A stretch of 41,602 bases of DNA from contig CANJQU010000029.1 in the NCBI GenBank assembly GCA_947476485.1, forward strand, positions 1 to 41,602, read 5' to 3'. Source of the stretch: Chitinophagaceae bacterium (lineage in GTDB: Bacteria; Bacteroidota; Bacteroidia; Chitinophagales; Chitinophagaceae). Of this stretch, positions 7,964 through 16,690 are shown one piece after another. The position numbers were made by a program, and so were the translations under genes. The notes under the pieces were generated by a model that was given only the letters and a program-made list of their open reading frames with translations, made no database searches and was not told the DNA's origin. The first letter of the stretch is position 1, and each line of letters starts with the position of its first letter.

Positions 7964-10900
7964 CTAACTTGATGCCATTTTCGCAGTATCCTTCCACATG
8001 TAGGGTGGTAATGGTTCATTTAGTTCCCACTTGATGCTCATTGGTTTTTGATTGTAATGATCGAGATATTTCGCATCTCCTAAAAAGACGTACCCCATAG
8101 TATTCCCAAATGCATCATCATTTTTTTCTCGAACAAACAATAGTATCTTTTTACCTGTCGCTTGTTGTGTAACATAGCCAAGACCTGCGCCAACATCCGG
8201 CCTTGCAGAATTTTGAGTTTGCCAATGAAATAGCTTTTCGCTTATTGCATAGTCATCGTATAGTGTGCTTGGTGAGTATTCTTTCTCCGATTTTTCAAGC
8301 GTAATGAACAACAATTCCGTGTTTTTATCTTTAATGTTAATCACTCCTTCTCTAGAAGACGATTTGCGTTCAAAAGTGTTTTGTCCAAATGCAGAACAAA
8401 TTTGATCTCTCGTATATCTACTGTGAATTTTTAGTGGCATTACATATCCTAAGTCAATGTTCTTTTCTAGAAAATCAATTCTGTCTATTAAAATTTCAAG
8501 AACACCCTTTATTTCTTCCACTAATGTCGGATTCTTACCAATTGCCTGGATGCTCTCTTCAAGATTACTAAATCCGTTGGGCTCTTGCCACACGTCGTAG
8601 TGCAGCATCAAGCACATTATTTTTTCATTCTCATTTAGCTGGCTAGTACTAATTCTAAAATTTTTCGATGCTAAATCAGCGATGAACCGCAAGTAAGAGA
8701 TCGAGTTGCATAAAAGCCATTTTTTGCCAATTGATCTCGATATTTCCTTTTCATATTTGCCATCAAAATCTCTCGTTACTCCTGCCACTGTGCACAATCG
8801 TTGCCAACACATTTCACCTTTTTTGTAAATCAGTGAAAGGGGTACATTATATTCATCAATGAAATTTCTAAGTGTAAGTGGTTTATCAATGTTGTAACTG
8901 AAACTGCGGATTTTATCTAAGAGTTGTTTTTGACTAAAATTTGTGGCGGCGGCAATATTACTAAGGATATATTCTTTCGCCTTTTTTTCGAGAACTATTG
9001 AGCAATTTAAAGGTAAATGTGGGAATTCATCTTGAATTTCCTTTTGCGTTGACGTATTTGTTTTACCAATTAGTGCCCTGAATTTTTTTTCAAAATCATA
9101 CTCGGGCCTGGAGTTACCAACAAAATCTAACACTGTAAGGCATTCCTTTCCGTTTACCTTTCGTAGGCCTCGACCTAGTTGTTGTAAAAAGACAGTTAAA
9201 CTCTCGGTAGGTCGCAAAAAAAGAACAGTGTCGATTTCTGGAATATCAACCCCTTCGTTAAAAATATCGACCACAAATAGATAGTTTATTTCTTTAGCAA
9301 TGAGACTTAAACGCAAGTCCTGCCTTATGTCACTATTGTTGCTAGTCAAGTAATTGGCTTTTAGCCCAGCTTCTTGAAACTTATCAGACATATATTTTGC
9401 GTGTTCTTGCGATACGCAAAATCCTAACGCCTTTACATCATTAATATCGGTTAAATATTTGTCCAGACTTTGTAAGATTTCGCCGACTCGCCTTTTATTA
9501 CTCGTATACAGCGCAGTTAATTCACTTTGCAAATATTTTCCTTTCTCCCATTTCACATTTGATAGATCAATACTATCTGAGATCCCGAAGTATTGAAAGG
9601 GGCATAGGAACTCTTTATTTAGTGCTTCGGGCAATCTTATTTCTGCAGCAATGACATTACAGAAGTCTATTAAAATGTTTTCATTGTCCATCCTTTCTGG
9701 TGTAGCCGTTAAGCCTAAAAGAATGTTTGGTTTGAACCTATTTAATATTGGTCGGTAACTTTTCGCCGCAATATGATGGACTTCGTCTATAACGATGTAA
9801 TCATAGTAATCCTCGGACAGGTTGAGGCTAGGTAGTTGATTATTCAAAGTTTGAACGGAAGCAAAAACACAATCGTTTCTAGTTGGGGAAATTCCGTCAA
9901 CCCACAATTCCCCAAAGTTGTTATCTTTTAAAACACCTCTAAACGTTGCTTGTGCTTGCTCAAGAATTTCTTTTCGGTGTGCGACAAATAGCAAACTTGA
10001 ACGTTTATTGTTTGCTTTGAAGTATTTATAATCGAATGCAGCTAAGACGGTTTTCCCAGTCCCTGTAGCCGCAACAATTAAATTCCTATTCCTGTTATGC
10101 AATCTTCTCTCTGATTCAAGTTTTTCAAGAATTTCCTTTTGATAATGATGCGGTGACAAATCAAAAAGTGCAATTGTGGGAGAATTGCTATTTCTCTGGC
10201 TGTTTATGGAGGTTTGCAGTTTCTCAACATCCTTCGCAACATCGAACATCTCAAAAGTATCATCTTGCCAATAAGTCTCAAATGTTTTCTTGAATTTATC
10301 GATAATGTGACTTACTTCTTTCGTGGTAATTTTAATATTCCACTCCATACCATTTGTCACTGCCGACCTCGAAAGATTTGACGAACCAATGTAGCCTGTG
10401 TGAAAGCCTGTATCTCTGAGAAATAAATATGCCTTTGCGTGGAGCCGTTCGCTTTGAACATTATAGGAAACCTTTACTTCTGTATTTTTAAGGTTAGATA
10501 GAAATTCTACAGCCTTTACGTCTGTGGCACCCATATAGGATGTCGTAATGACCTTTAATCTTCCGCCATTGTTAGTGAACTCTTCCAGTTCCTTTTGAAA
10601 AATTCTTATTCCAGCAAATTTTATGAAAGACACTAGAAAGCAAATTTCATTTGCGGACAAAATCTCTTTTTTTAGTTCACTTTCTAGAGTAACCTTGAGA
10701 TTGGTGGCGCCGCCGGTGAACAATTCACTTTGAGTAAACCTTGTGTATGGTGTTATTTGTTTCAAACGATTATCGATGTTTACAAAATCACTATCCAATC
10801 GCGAAAAAATTGCTGTGAGAATTTTGCCCTGTACATCAATGATGTCTTCATTGAACGAAGTGGTTTTTAATTCCTGATTTAATAAAGCCAAAATTTTGTT

Positions 10901-11113
10901 CGAAAGATCAATTTGCCTTTCAATATTGTCTTCACCGGAAATTGATGACAAAGCACTCTTAATAACTTCAGCTAAATATCTACTCAGATGGAGGGCTGCT
11001 TCAGCCTTATCAAGCTGCGTTTCTTTTATATAGTAATGTGATTTATCTACCGCATTTAGCTTAGATGAAATCAGGTTATTAATTAGTTGTTCGTATAAGC
11101 CTAGTTTAAGCAT
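7964..11113 (-). CDS. HKD (PLD-like) nuclease - DEAD/DEAH helicase - DUF3427-like protein
   Basis: 1049 residues. After a ~110-residue helical N-terminus comes a phospholipase-D-like domain with H225-x-K227 and G243-S-S-N246 (LHAKAYLF...GYIGSSNLS). Next is a superfamily 2 helicase core: Walker A T350-G-T-G-K-T355, DEVHH at 443-447, GLTATPER near 469 and QQLGRGLRK near 645. The last ~350 residues match the DUF3427-type tail often fused to such helicases (FHWQTQNSARPDVGAGLGY). The gene overlaps the upstream Nudix gene by 8 bases, so they form an operon. Proteins of this architecture are found in variable genome regions and are suspected of DNA repair or anti-phage roles. AT-richer than the flanking housekeeping genes, which suggests acquisition. 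Confidence 0.92.
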   Translation of the reverse strand: MLKLGLYEQLINNLISSKLNAVDKSHYYIKETQLDKAEAALHLSRYLAEVIKSALSSISGEDNIERQIDLSNKILALLNQELKTTSFNEDIIDVQGKILTAIFSRLDSDFVNIDNRLKQITPYTRFTQSELFTGGATNLKVTLESELKKEILSANEICFLVSFIKFAGIRIFQKELEEFTNNGGRLKVITTSYMGATDVKAVEFLSNLKNTEVKVSYNVQSERLHAKAYLFLRDTGFHTGYIGSSNLSRSAVTNGMEWNIKITTKEVSHIIDKFKKTFETYWQDDTFEMFDVAKDVEKLQTSINSQRNSNSPTIALFDLSPHHYQKEILEKLESERRLHNRNRNLIVAATGTGKTVLAAFDYKYFKANNKRSSLLFVAHRKEILEQAQATFRGVLKDNNFGELWVDGISPTRNDCVFASVQTLNNQLPSLNLSEDYYDYIVIDEVHHIAAKSYRPILNRFKPNILLGLTATPERMDNENILIDFCNVIAAEIRLPEALNKEFLCPFQYFGISDSIDLSNVKWEKGKYLQSELTALYTSNKRRVGEILQSLDKYLTDINDVKALGFCVSQEHAKYMSDKFQEAGLKANYLTSNNSDIRQDLRLSLIAKEINYLFVVDIFNEGVDIPEIDTVLFLRPTESLTVFLQQLGRGLRKVNGKECLTVLDFVGNSRPEYDFEKKFRALIGKTNTSTQKEIQDEFPHLPLNCSIVLEKKAKEYILSNIAAATNFSQKQLLDKIRSFSYNIDKPLTLRNFIDEYNVPLSLIYKKGEMCWQRLCTVAGVTRDFDGKYEKEISRSIGKKWLLCNSISYLRFIADLASKNFRISTSQLNENEKIMCLMLHYDVWQEPNGFSNLEESIQAIGKNPTLVEEIKGVLEILIDRIDFLEKNIDLGYVMPLKIHSRYTRDQICSAFGQNTFERKSSSREGVINIKDKNTELLFITLEKSEKEYSPSTLYDDYAISEKLFHWQTQNSARPDVGAGLGYVTQQATGKKILLFVREKNDDAFGNTMGYVFLGDAKYLDHYNQKPMSIKWELNEPLPPYMWKDTAKMASS

Positions 11114-11510
11114 TTCTATTTTTTAGGAAATCATTTAATAGGGGGATGTCCGCGGCAGCCCAATCCAAAGTTGCCAGCTCATCCCACCCCAACCACACGG
11201 CGGCTGTATGTTCGGTAGTTAATATAGTACCGCCAACGTATTCGACGACAAATGGAATTAGGTTTATCGTTACCTGATCGTAATCGTGAGGGTAATTTTT
11301 TAGCTTCTCTAAAATTCTAACTGAAATATTCAATTCCTCCATTAACTCTCGTTGAATGCAATTTTCTGCACTTTCATCGCGGTCAATCTTACCTCCGGGA
11401 AATTCCCATTTTAAAGGCAGTGACATTTTTTCACTCCTTTGAGCTACTAAAACCTTGTCATTATCGATTATAATTGCACACGTAACGTCTATAAGAGGCT
11501 TAACGTTCAT
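11106..11510 (-). CDS. Nudix (MutT-like) hydrolase
   Basis: 134 residues. The Nudix box is G40-x5-E46-x7-R54-E-L-x-E58-E59-L-N61; every metal-binding position is kept, only the usual final Gly is Asn. WEFPGGKID before the box and the opening VTCAIIIDNDKVLVAQRS resemble MutT/CTP-pyrophosphohydrolase proteins that clean oxidised or odd nucleotides. It is the first gene of an operon and overlaps the helicase start by 8 bases. This tight coupling makes a shared job likely, such as removal of a nucleotide or nucleic-acid end linked to helicase/nuclease action (inference). Confidence 0.92.
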   Translation of the reverse strand: MNVKPLIDVTCAIIIDNDKVLVAQRSEKMSLPLKWEFPGGKIDRDESAENCIQRELMEELNISVRILEKLKNYPHDYDQVTINLIPFVVEYVGGTILTTEHTAAVWLGWDELATLDWAAADIPLLNDFLKNRNA

Positions 11511-11964
11511 GCAACAAAATATAAAATTATTATCGTAGATGGCAACTAAGGTGAAGGAAAGTTTTCGTGGACTATTTCTGTCGATACACCAACACCATTT
11601 CAGGCTTTGTATCCTTGCCCTTTATGCGGCTCATGTTGTAGCTCCGCGTCTCCTTGCTGTGTACATCCGCCATTCCCCAAATTTACGTATTCCGTGAGGT
11701 TGCTTCGTGCCTCGCAACGACGAACAACGATAAACACATTCCTCGCCTCACATTACTCACCTAAATCAAAAAAATCACAGTTCAGACAGTGAAAATGTGG
11801 ATAACTTTTAAAATTCTTCCCGCACCCCACAAGCCTTTCCCAGCCTCACCCCCCGAGATATCCACAATTTTCATAAGACCCCATTGCCACCTCATTTTCT
11901 CCCCTCAACTTTGCCCTGTAAAACATCTTTGCGACTCCCCGCCTTAGCGGTTAAACCTTTTTGC
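11511..11964. other. Spacer with repeat remnant and DnaA-like boxes
   Basis: No gene seen. It carries a GTGAGGTTGCTTCGTGCCTCG element at about 11694-11714, which is the inverted counterpart of one at 7657-7680, and two DnaA-box-like sites at 11796 and 11858. Composition shifts from AT-rich near the Nudix gene to C-rich near the helix-turn-helix gene. Confidence 0.45.
11796..11866. promoter_or_regulatory. Pair of DnaA-box-like sites
   Basis: TGTGGATAA at 11796-11804 is, on the minus strand, a perfect TTATCCACA DnaA box. ATATCCACA at 11858-11866 has one mismatch and the opposite orientation. They lie 100-170 bases upstream of the helix-turn-helix gene at 11965. Sequence match only; binding is unproven. 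Confidence 0.3.
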
Positions 11965-12882
11965 ATGAAAAACGAACAACAACAACAACAAGCCCGCAAC
12001 CTGTTCTTCCAGACCAGCCTCACCAAAACACAGATCGCGCAGGTCCTCAACGTCAACCGGCGCACCATCTACGAATGGTCGGTACAAGGCAACTGGGAGC
12101 GGATCAAAAAATCCGCCGCCAACCTCCCCTGCATCCTGGCAGAGAAATGTTACTTCCTCATTGGCCACTTCACAGATCACCTCCTTAGCCGCACCAACAC
12201 CGGCGGCGCCCTCTCCCGCAGCGAGGTAGAGTCCATCTACAAGCTCACCCTCAGTATCAACAGGCTCAAGAAAGGCAGCAGCGTCAACGAGAACATGGAA
12301 GCGTTCACCTACTTCCTCGAAAGCATAGAGCGGAAAGACCCCGAACTCGCACACAAGGTCGTGCCCTACTTCGATGCCTATATCCGCACCCGCAAAGACT
12401 TCACCGAAACCTCCTTCCTGCCGGAAGATTATACCCTCGATGGATTTAAGAAACCCATGTTCACCGAGCAATACGAAGCCGAGAAGCAAGCCGATGCACA
12501 GGACCTCGAAGACATGCTCAGGCATCTCGACACCTACGCCAAAGAAGAGGTACCCGTGCCCGCCCCTGCCGCGCAAAACACCCGCCATCAGCCCGACCTC
12601 GAAGACCTCCAGGCCATGTTCACCCACCTCGAAACACTCACTAAAGACCTTCCGCCCACTGCAGGTCCATCGCCTGAGAGACCGGCAACACCTGGTCAAC
12701 AACAACCAAACATCAGCAATACAACCCCCGAAAACGAAACCCCTCCCGAAACCATGACCGGCGGAGAAATGCTACAGCAGCTCGACCTCATCATGCACGA
12801 CCTCCACACCCAATACCCCCACCTCCGCAACCTCGATCCCCGCACCACCACAAACCCCCAATACCCTCCCCGCGCCGCATAG
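11965..12882 (+). CDS. Helix-turn-helix protein resembling phage terminase small subunit
   Basis: 305 residues from ATG 11965; the frame is open further upstream but the ATG start directly precedes the DNA-binding domain. After a poly-Gln stretch (five CAA codons), residues 18-40 form a helix-turn-helix, SLTKTQIAQVLNVNRRTIYEWSV, followed by QGNWERIKK, as in gpP-type terminase small subunits and Helix-turn-helix 'resolvase-like' domains. The C-terminal third is Pro/Thr-rich and carries three related short helices (DLEDMLRHLD, DLQAMFTHLE, GEMLQQLDLI). There are no other phage genes near it, so a domesticated or non-phage regulatory role is as likely as packaging. The coding strand is strongly C-rich, unlike polA next to it. 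Confidence 0.7.
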   Translation: MKNEQQQQQARNLFFQTSLTKTQIAQVLNVNRRTIYEWSVQGNWERIKKSAANLPCILAEKCYFLIGHFTDHLLSRTNTGGALSRSEVESIYKLTLSINRLKKGSSVNENMEAFTYFLESIERKDPELAHKVVPYFDAYIRTRKDFTETSFLPEDYTLDGFKKPMFTEQYEAEKQADAQDLEDMLRHLDTYAKEEVPVPAPAAQNTRHQPDLEDLQAMFTHLETLTKDLPPTAGPSPERPATPGQQQPNISNTTPENETPPETMTGGEMLQQLDLIMHDLHTQYPHLRNLDPRTTTNPQYPPRAA

Positions 12883-12931
12883 ACAACTAGCGAACTAAAC
12901 ATTCAAACATCTATACACACAAAGCAGATTT

Positions 12932-13019
12932 TGAGGGCTGCACAACACCTCCCCTACTGTTTTTAGGAGGGGACGCCAGTCGCCAGCGACTGGCTGGGGT
13001 GGTCGACTCGCGCCGAACA
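12932..13019 (-). repeat. Structured dispersed repeat, copy 1
   Basis: Read on the minus strand it has a conserved left arm (GGCGCGAGTCGACCACCCCAG), an 18-base perfect palindrome (CCAGTCGC TG GCGACTGG), and a conserved right arm (CGTCCCCTCCTAAAAACAG, then TAGGGGAGGTGTT). The right arm holds a second hairpin. Copy 2 is at 19522-19610 in the opposite orientation. Confidence 0.85.
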
Positions 13020-13107
13020 ACGGACGCATCAGCTACCCAAACTATATACCACCCCTTCAGGGTTCCACCAGCAATCACTAAAAACACTATAATAATACCG
13101 CTCAAAG

Positions 13108-13230
13108 ATGAAAGTAAAAACAACCCGAATTTTTGACGATAGCCGCGATGAAGTCGAGCATATGATGGCGCCTTTTTGGGTCGTGAGACGATTGAGTAGC
13201 CTAATCAAAGAACTAAGCAGACACGATTGA
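13108..13230 (+). CDS. Possible 40-residue protein
   Basis: ATG 13108 to TGA 13230. It begins MKVKTTRIFDDSRDEVEHMM and has a mixed charged/hydrophobic composition that would suit a real peptide. No promoter box, homology or neighbour supports it, and it lies in a repeat-rich spacer, so it may be chance. Confidence 0.2.
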   Translation: MKVKTTRIFDDSRDEVEHMMAPFWVVRRLSSLIKELSRHD

Positions 13231-13358
13231 CGAAGGAAAATAGTAGTACTGTGGAGAGTCAAAACCAGCGCCATACAGGGAGTTAGCGAACTGCGACAAC
13301 AGAGTAGGGCTATTTTTTTTCGGGCGGACCCTTTCGAAAAAAATCGCCTTTCTTTTTG

Positions 13359-13393
13359 TTACTTTTTCTTTCGGCGAAGCAAAGAAAAAGTAA
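13359..13393. repeat. Palindromic hairpin repeat upstream of polA
   Basis: Perfect 13-bp inverted repeat TTACTTTTTCTTT / AAAGAAAAAGTAA around the 9-base loop CGGCGAAGC, directly after GAAAAAAATCGCCTTTC. It resembles a spacer repeat common in Bacteroidota genomes. Rich T tracts on both sides mean it might also act as a weak terminator. Confidence 0.7.
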
Positions 13394-13687
13394 AGACAAC
13401 TCCGATCACATAAAACCCGACAACAGCGCTCTTACACTGAAAAAACGGGAGTTTTTTGAGAGCTTTTTGAGAGTTTCTAAAAGGCTTTTTTCACTTAAAC
13501 ACATGATAATCAACAAAACCATGAGAGAAAAAAATAAACGGGAGATTTCCCAAATAACACCCCATTCCTCTGGGCTTTTTGAATTTTGGCTTTTGAATTT
13601 TGAATTACCTTTAGGTCATCTCGAGAAACACTCCTCTTTCGCTGAAATCTGCGGCGGGCGAGGTGCAGTGACAATAAATTACGAAAT

Positions 13688-16579
13688 ATGCAAGAGAATA
13701 ATCCCGAAAAGAAACTGTTTTTACTGGATGCATTTGCGCTGATATTCAGGGCGTATTATGCGCTGATAAAGAATCCCCGCATAACGAGCAAGGGGAGGAA
13801 TACGAATGCACAGTTCGGATTTACGAATACGTTGCTGGAGCTGCTGACGAAGGAGAAGCCCACGCATCTGGCGGTGGTGTTTGACACGAGCGCACCCACA
13901 GAGCGCCACACCGACTTTGCCGACTACAAGGCCAACCGGCAGGAGACGCCCGAAGACCTGAGCGCGGCGGTGCCGGATATAAAGCGCATCATAAAGGGTT
14001 TTAACCTGCCGTGCCTGGAGCTGGATGGCTATGAGGCGGATGACATAATAGGCTCGCTGGCGCTTGAGGCCGCAGACCTGGGCTATACCGTATACATGGT
14101 GACGCCGGATAAGGACTACGGGCAGGTGGTGCGGGAAAAGGTGTTCATCTACAAACCCAAGAGCACATTCAGTGACATGGCGATACTGGGCGAGAAAGAG
14201 GTGTGCGAAAAGTGGGGCATTAAGCGTGTGGACCAGGTGATAGATATGCTGGGCCTGATGGGCGATGCGGTAGATAACATTCCGGGGGTGCCGGGGGTGG
14301 GCGAGAAGACGGCTGCCAAGCTGATAGCCGAGTATGACAATATGGAAAACATCCTTGCCAACGCCGATAAGATAAAGGGCGCGCTGGGCGAGAAGATACG
14401 CAACAACAAGGAGCTGGCGCTGATGAGCAGGAAGCTGGCTACGATCATCACGAATGTGCCGGTGCCGTTTCATGAGGAGGATTTCAGGGTGAAGGAAAAG
14501 AATGTGGAGGCGCTGACTGAGGTATTTAATGAGCTGGAGTTTAAGACAATCGCGAAGCGCATATTTTCGCCGACAGTGGAGACAGAGCTGTTTGGTGGAA
14601 AGAGTGGAGGAGCGAAGAGCGTGGCTGTGGACAACAGCAGAAGTTTGGATCTGTTTGGCAATCCGATAAAGCAGAAACCTGTCCCGGTTAGCGGGAGCGA
14701 AGAGAGTGAACTTCAGAGCGAAGAAACAGAGCGGGAGAGCGAGTTACTTCCGAGCAACCTCACTACCCTTGATCAGGTGCCGCATGTGTATACGCTGGTG
14801 CAGAAGGATGAGGAGATAACGGAGCTGCTGAGTCACCTGGAGGGGAAGAAAGAGATATGTTTTGATACAGAGACGACGAATATAGATGCCAACCTGGCCG
14901 ACCTTGTGGGCATGAGCTTCTGCTTTGAGAAGGGGATAGCGTGGTTTGTGAGTGTGCCGGTGGAGCGCGAAGGGGTGATAAAGGTGCTGGAGCGGTTCAG
15001 GCCGCTGTTTGAAAACCCGGATGTGCTGTGGGTGGGCCAGAACATAAAGTATGATATGATGATGCTGAAGTGGTATGGGTATAGCCTGAAAGGGCCGATA
15101 TACGATACCATGCTGGCCAACTATGTGATAGACCCGGATGGCAAGCGCAGCATGGATATGCTGGCGATGAAGTACCTGGCCTATGAGCCGGTGAGCATAG
15201 AGACACTAATAGGCAAGAAGGGCAAGGGGCAGGGCAATATGCGCGATGCCCCGCTGGAGGCGGTGAAGGAGTATGCGGCTGAGGATGCAGACATAACACT
15301 GCAACTAAAGAAGGCATTTGACCCGCTGCTGATAGAAAAGGATGTGAAGCGGGTGTTTGACGAGGTAGAGAACCCGCTGGTGCCGGTGCTGATAGACATA
15401 GAGTTTGAGGGTGTGGGGCTGGATGTGCCGTTCCTGAGGGACTACTCCAAGGTACTGGAGGTGGATATAAAACAGGCCGAAGAGAATATATACAATCATG
15501 CGGGGGTGAAGTTCAACATAGGCTCGCCGAAGCAACTGGGCGAGGTGCTGTTTGAGGTGATGAAGATAGATGCGGGGCAGAAGAAGACGAAGACGGGCCA
15601 GTATGCCACGGGCGAAGATGTGCTGCAGAAGCTGCGCCTGAAGCACCAGATAGTGGAAGACATACTCGCCTACCGCGAGCTGACCAAACTAAAAAGCACG
15701 TATGTAGATTCGTTGCCGGATCTGATAAATCCGCGCACCGGTAGGCTGCATACGAGCTTCAACCAGTCGGTAGCGGTGACGGGAAGGCTGAGCAGCAACA
15801 ATCCTAACCTGCAGAACATACCGATACGCACAGAGCGGGGCAGGGAGATCAGGCGGGCGTTCATCAGCAGGGGCAATGGTTATACGCTGGTGTCGGCGGA
15901 TTACTCGCAGATAGAGCTGCGCATAGTGGCGGCGATAAGCGGTGATGAGAATATGATATCGGCTTTTAAGGAAAACAAGGATATACATACTGCCACTGCA
16001 GCCAAGGTATATGGCGTGGCAGAGAGCGAGGTGACTGGCGCACAGCGCCGGGCAGCCAAGGCGGTGAACTTTGGTATCATATACGGGCAGAGCGCGTTCG
16101 GGCTGGCAGAGAATATAGGGGTGAGCCGCACGGAGGCAAAGACGATAATAGACAACTACTTCACGCAGTATTCATCGGTGAAGCTGTATATGGATAGGTC
16201 GATAAACTTTGCGAAGGAGCATGGGTATGTGGAGACGGTGATGGGCCGCAAGCGTTGGCTGAAGGATATATACAGCGCTAACTTCACCGTGCGTGGCTAT
16301 GCGGAGCGCAACGCGATAAACATGCCAATACAGGGCACTGCAGCCGATATGATAAAGCTGGCGATGATCACCATTCACCGCGAACTGGTGAAGCGCAACA
16401 TGCGCACGCGCATGATACTGCAGGTGCATGATGAGCTTGTATTTGATGTGCCGCTGGAAGAGGTGGAAGAGGCAAAGGCCCTCATAAAGGCGGGCATGAG
16501 CAACGCCATGAAGCTGCCGCATGATGTGCCACTGAATGTGGAGACGGGTATGGGGAATAACTGGCTGGAGGCACATTAG
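13688..16579 (+). CDS. polA: DNA polymerase I
   Basis: 963 residues with all three domains. Residues ~9-300 are the 5'-3' exonuclease/flap domain (LFLLDAFALIFRAYYAL, ELDGYEADDIIGSLA, GLMGDAVDNIPGVPGVGEKTA). Residues ~370-560 are the 3'-5' proofreading domain with its acidic residues intact: D393 and E395 in FDTET, GQNIKYDMMML, and YAAEDAD. The polymerase domain has motif A (ADYSQIELR, ~738), the O-helix RRAAKAVNFGIIYG and motif C (QVHDELVF). A spacer of ~70 Glu/Ser-rich residues joins the first two domains. It fills Okazaki and repair gaps. No promoter box is seen near the ATG. nth follows 112 bases on. Confidence 0.99.
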   Translation: MQENNPEKKLFLLDAFALIFRAYYALIKNPRITSKGRNTNAQFGFTNTLLELLTKEKPTHLAVVFDTSAPTERHTDFADYKANRQETPEDLSAAVPDIKRIIKGFNLPCLELDGYEADDIIGSLALEAADLGYTVYMVTPDKDYGQVVREKVFIYKPKSTFSDMAILGEKEVCEKWGIKRVDQVIDMLGLMGDAVDNIPGVPGVGEKTAAKLIAEYDNMENILANADKIKGALGEKIRNNKELALMSRKLATIITNVPVPFHEEDFRVKEKNVEALTEVFNELEFKTIAKRIFSPTVETELFGGKSGGAKSVAVDNSRSLDLFGNPIKQKPVPVSGSEESELQSEETERESELLPSNLTTLDQVPHVYTLVQKDEEITELLSHLEGKKEICFDTETTNIDANLADLVGMSFCFEKGIAWFVSVPVEREGVIKVLERFRPLFENPDVLWVGQNIKYDMMMLKWYGYSLKGPIYDTMLANYVIDPDGKRSMDMLAMKYLAYEPVSIETLIGKKGKGQGNMRDAPLEAVKEYAAEDADITLQLKKAFDPLLIEKDVKRVFDEVENPLVPVLIDIEFEGVGLDVPFLRDYSKVLEVDIKQAEENIYNHAGVKFNIGSPKQLGEVLFEVMKIDAGQKKTKTGQYATGEDVLQKLRLKHQIVEDILAYRELTKLKSTYVDSLPDLINPRTGRLHTSFNQSVAVTGRLSSNNPNLQNIPIRTERGREIRRAFISRGNGYTLVSADYSQIELRIVAAISGDENMISAFKENKDIHTATAAKVYGVAESEVTGAQRRAAKAVNFGIIYGQSAFGLAENIGVSRTEAKTIIDNYFTQYSSVKLYMDRSINFAKEHGYVETVMGRKRWLKDIYSANFTVRGYAERNAINMPIQGTAADMIKLAMITIHRELVKRNMRTRMILQVHDELVFDVPLEEVEEAKALIKAGMSNAMKLPHDVPLNVETGMGNNWLEAH

Positions 16580-16582
16580 ACT

Positions 16583-16616
16583 ACAACCCCCCGGCCCCCT
16601 AAAGGGGGAGTTCCCC
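16583..16616 (+). repeat. G/C-rich palindromic repeat, copy R1
   Basis: Contains CAACCCCCCGGCCCCCT-AAA-GGGGGAGTT just after the polA stop. The core CCCCCT/AGGGGG-type hairpin could also act in 3'-end formation. R2 at 16726-16753 is the same element inverted. Confidence 0.85.
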
Positions 16617-16690
16617 ATATTACGTAGCACTCATTTTCCCGCACTTATTTTGGGCACTCATTTAGTGTTCTCATTTTTGACTGAATATCA

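Larger units (their letters stand above)
12883..13687. other. Long gene-poor spacer rich in repeats
   Basis: 805 bases before polA with no firmly supported gene. It contains one copy of the ~88-bp structured repeat (12932-13019), a possible 40-residue ORF (13108-13230), a long hairpin repeat (13359-13393) and an AT-rich tract around 13570-13610 with repeated TTTTGAATTTTG. Confidence 0.6.

Noticed and set aside
13570-13612. AT-rich tandem-like TTTTGAATTTTG tract
   Set aside because: Short, imperfect and in a low-complexity spacer; not enough for a named repeat.
11884-13687. Prophage remnant around the terminase-like gene
   Set aside because: No large terminase, portal, capsid, integrase or attachment site is visible; one helix-turn-helix gene is not enough.
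13356-13742. 128-codon frame running into the polA start
   Set aside because: It begins within the hairpin repeat and overlaps polA in another frame; composition is not protein-like.
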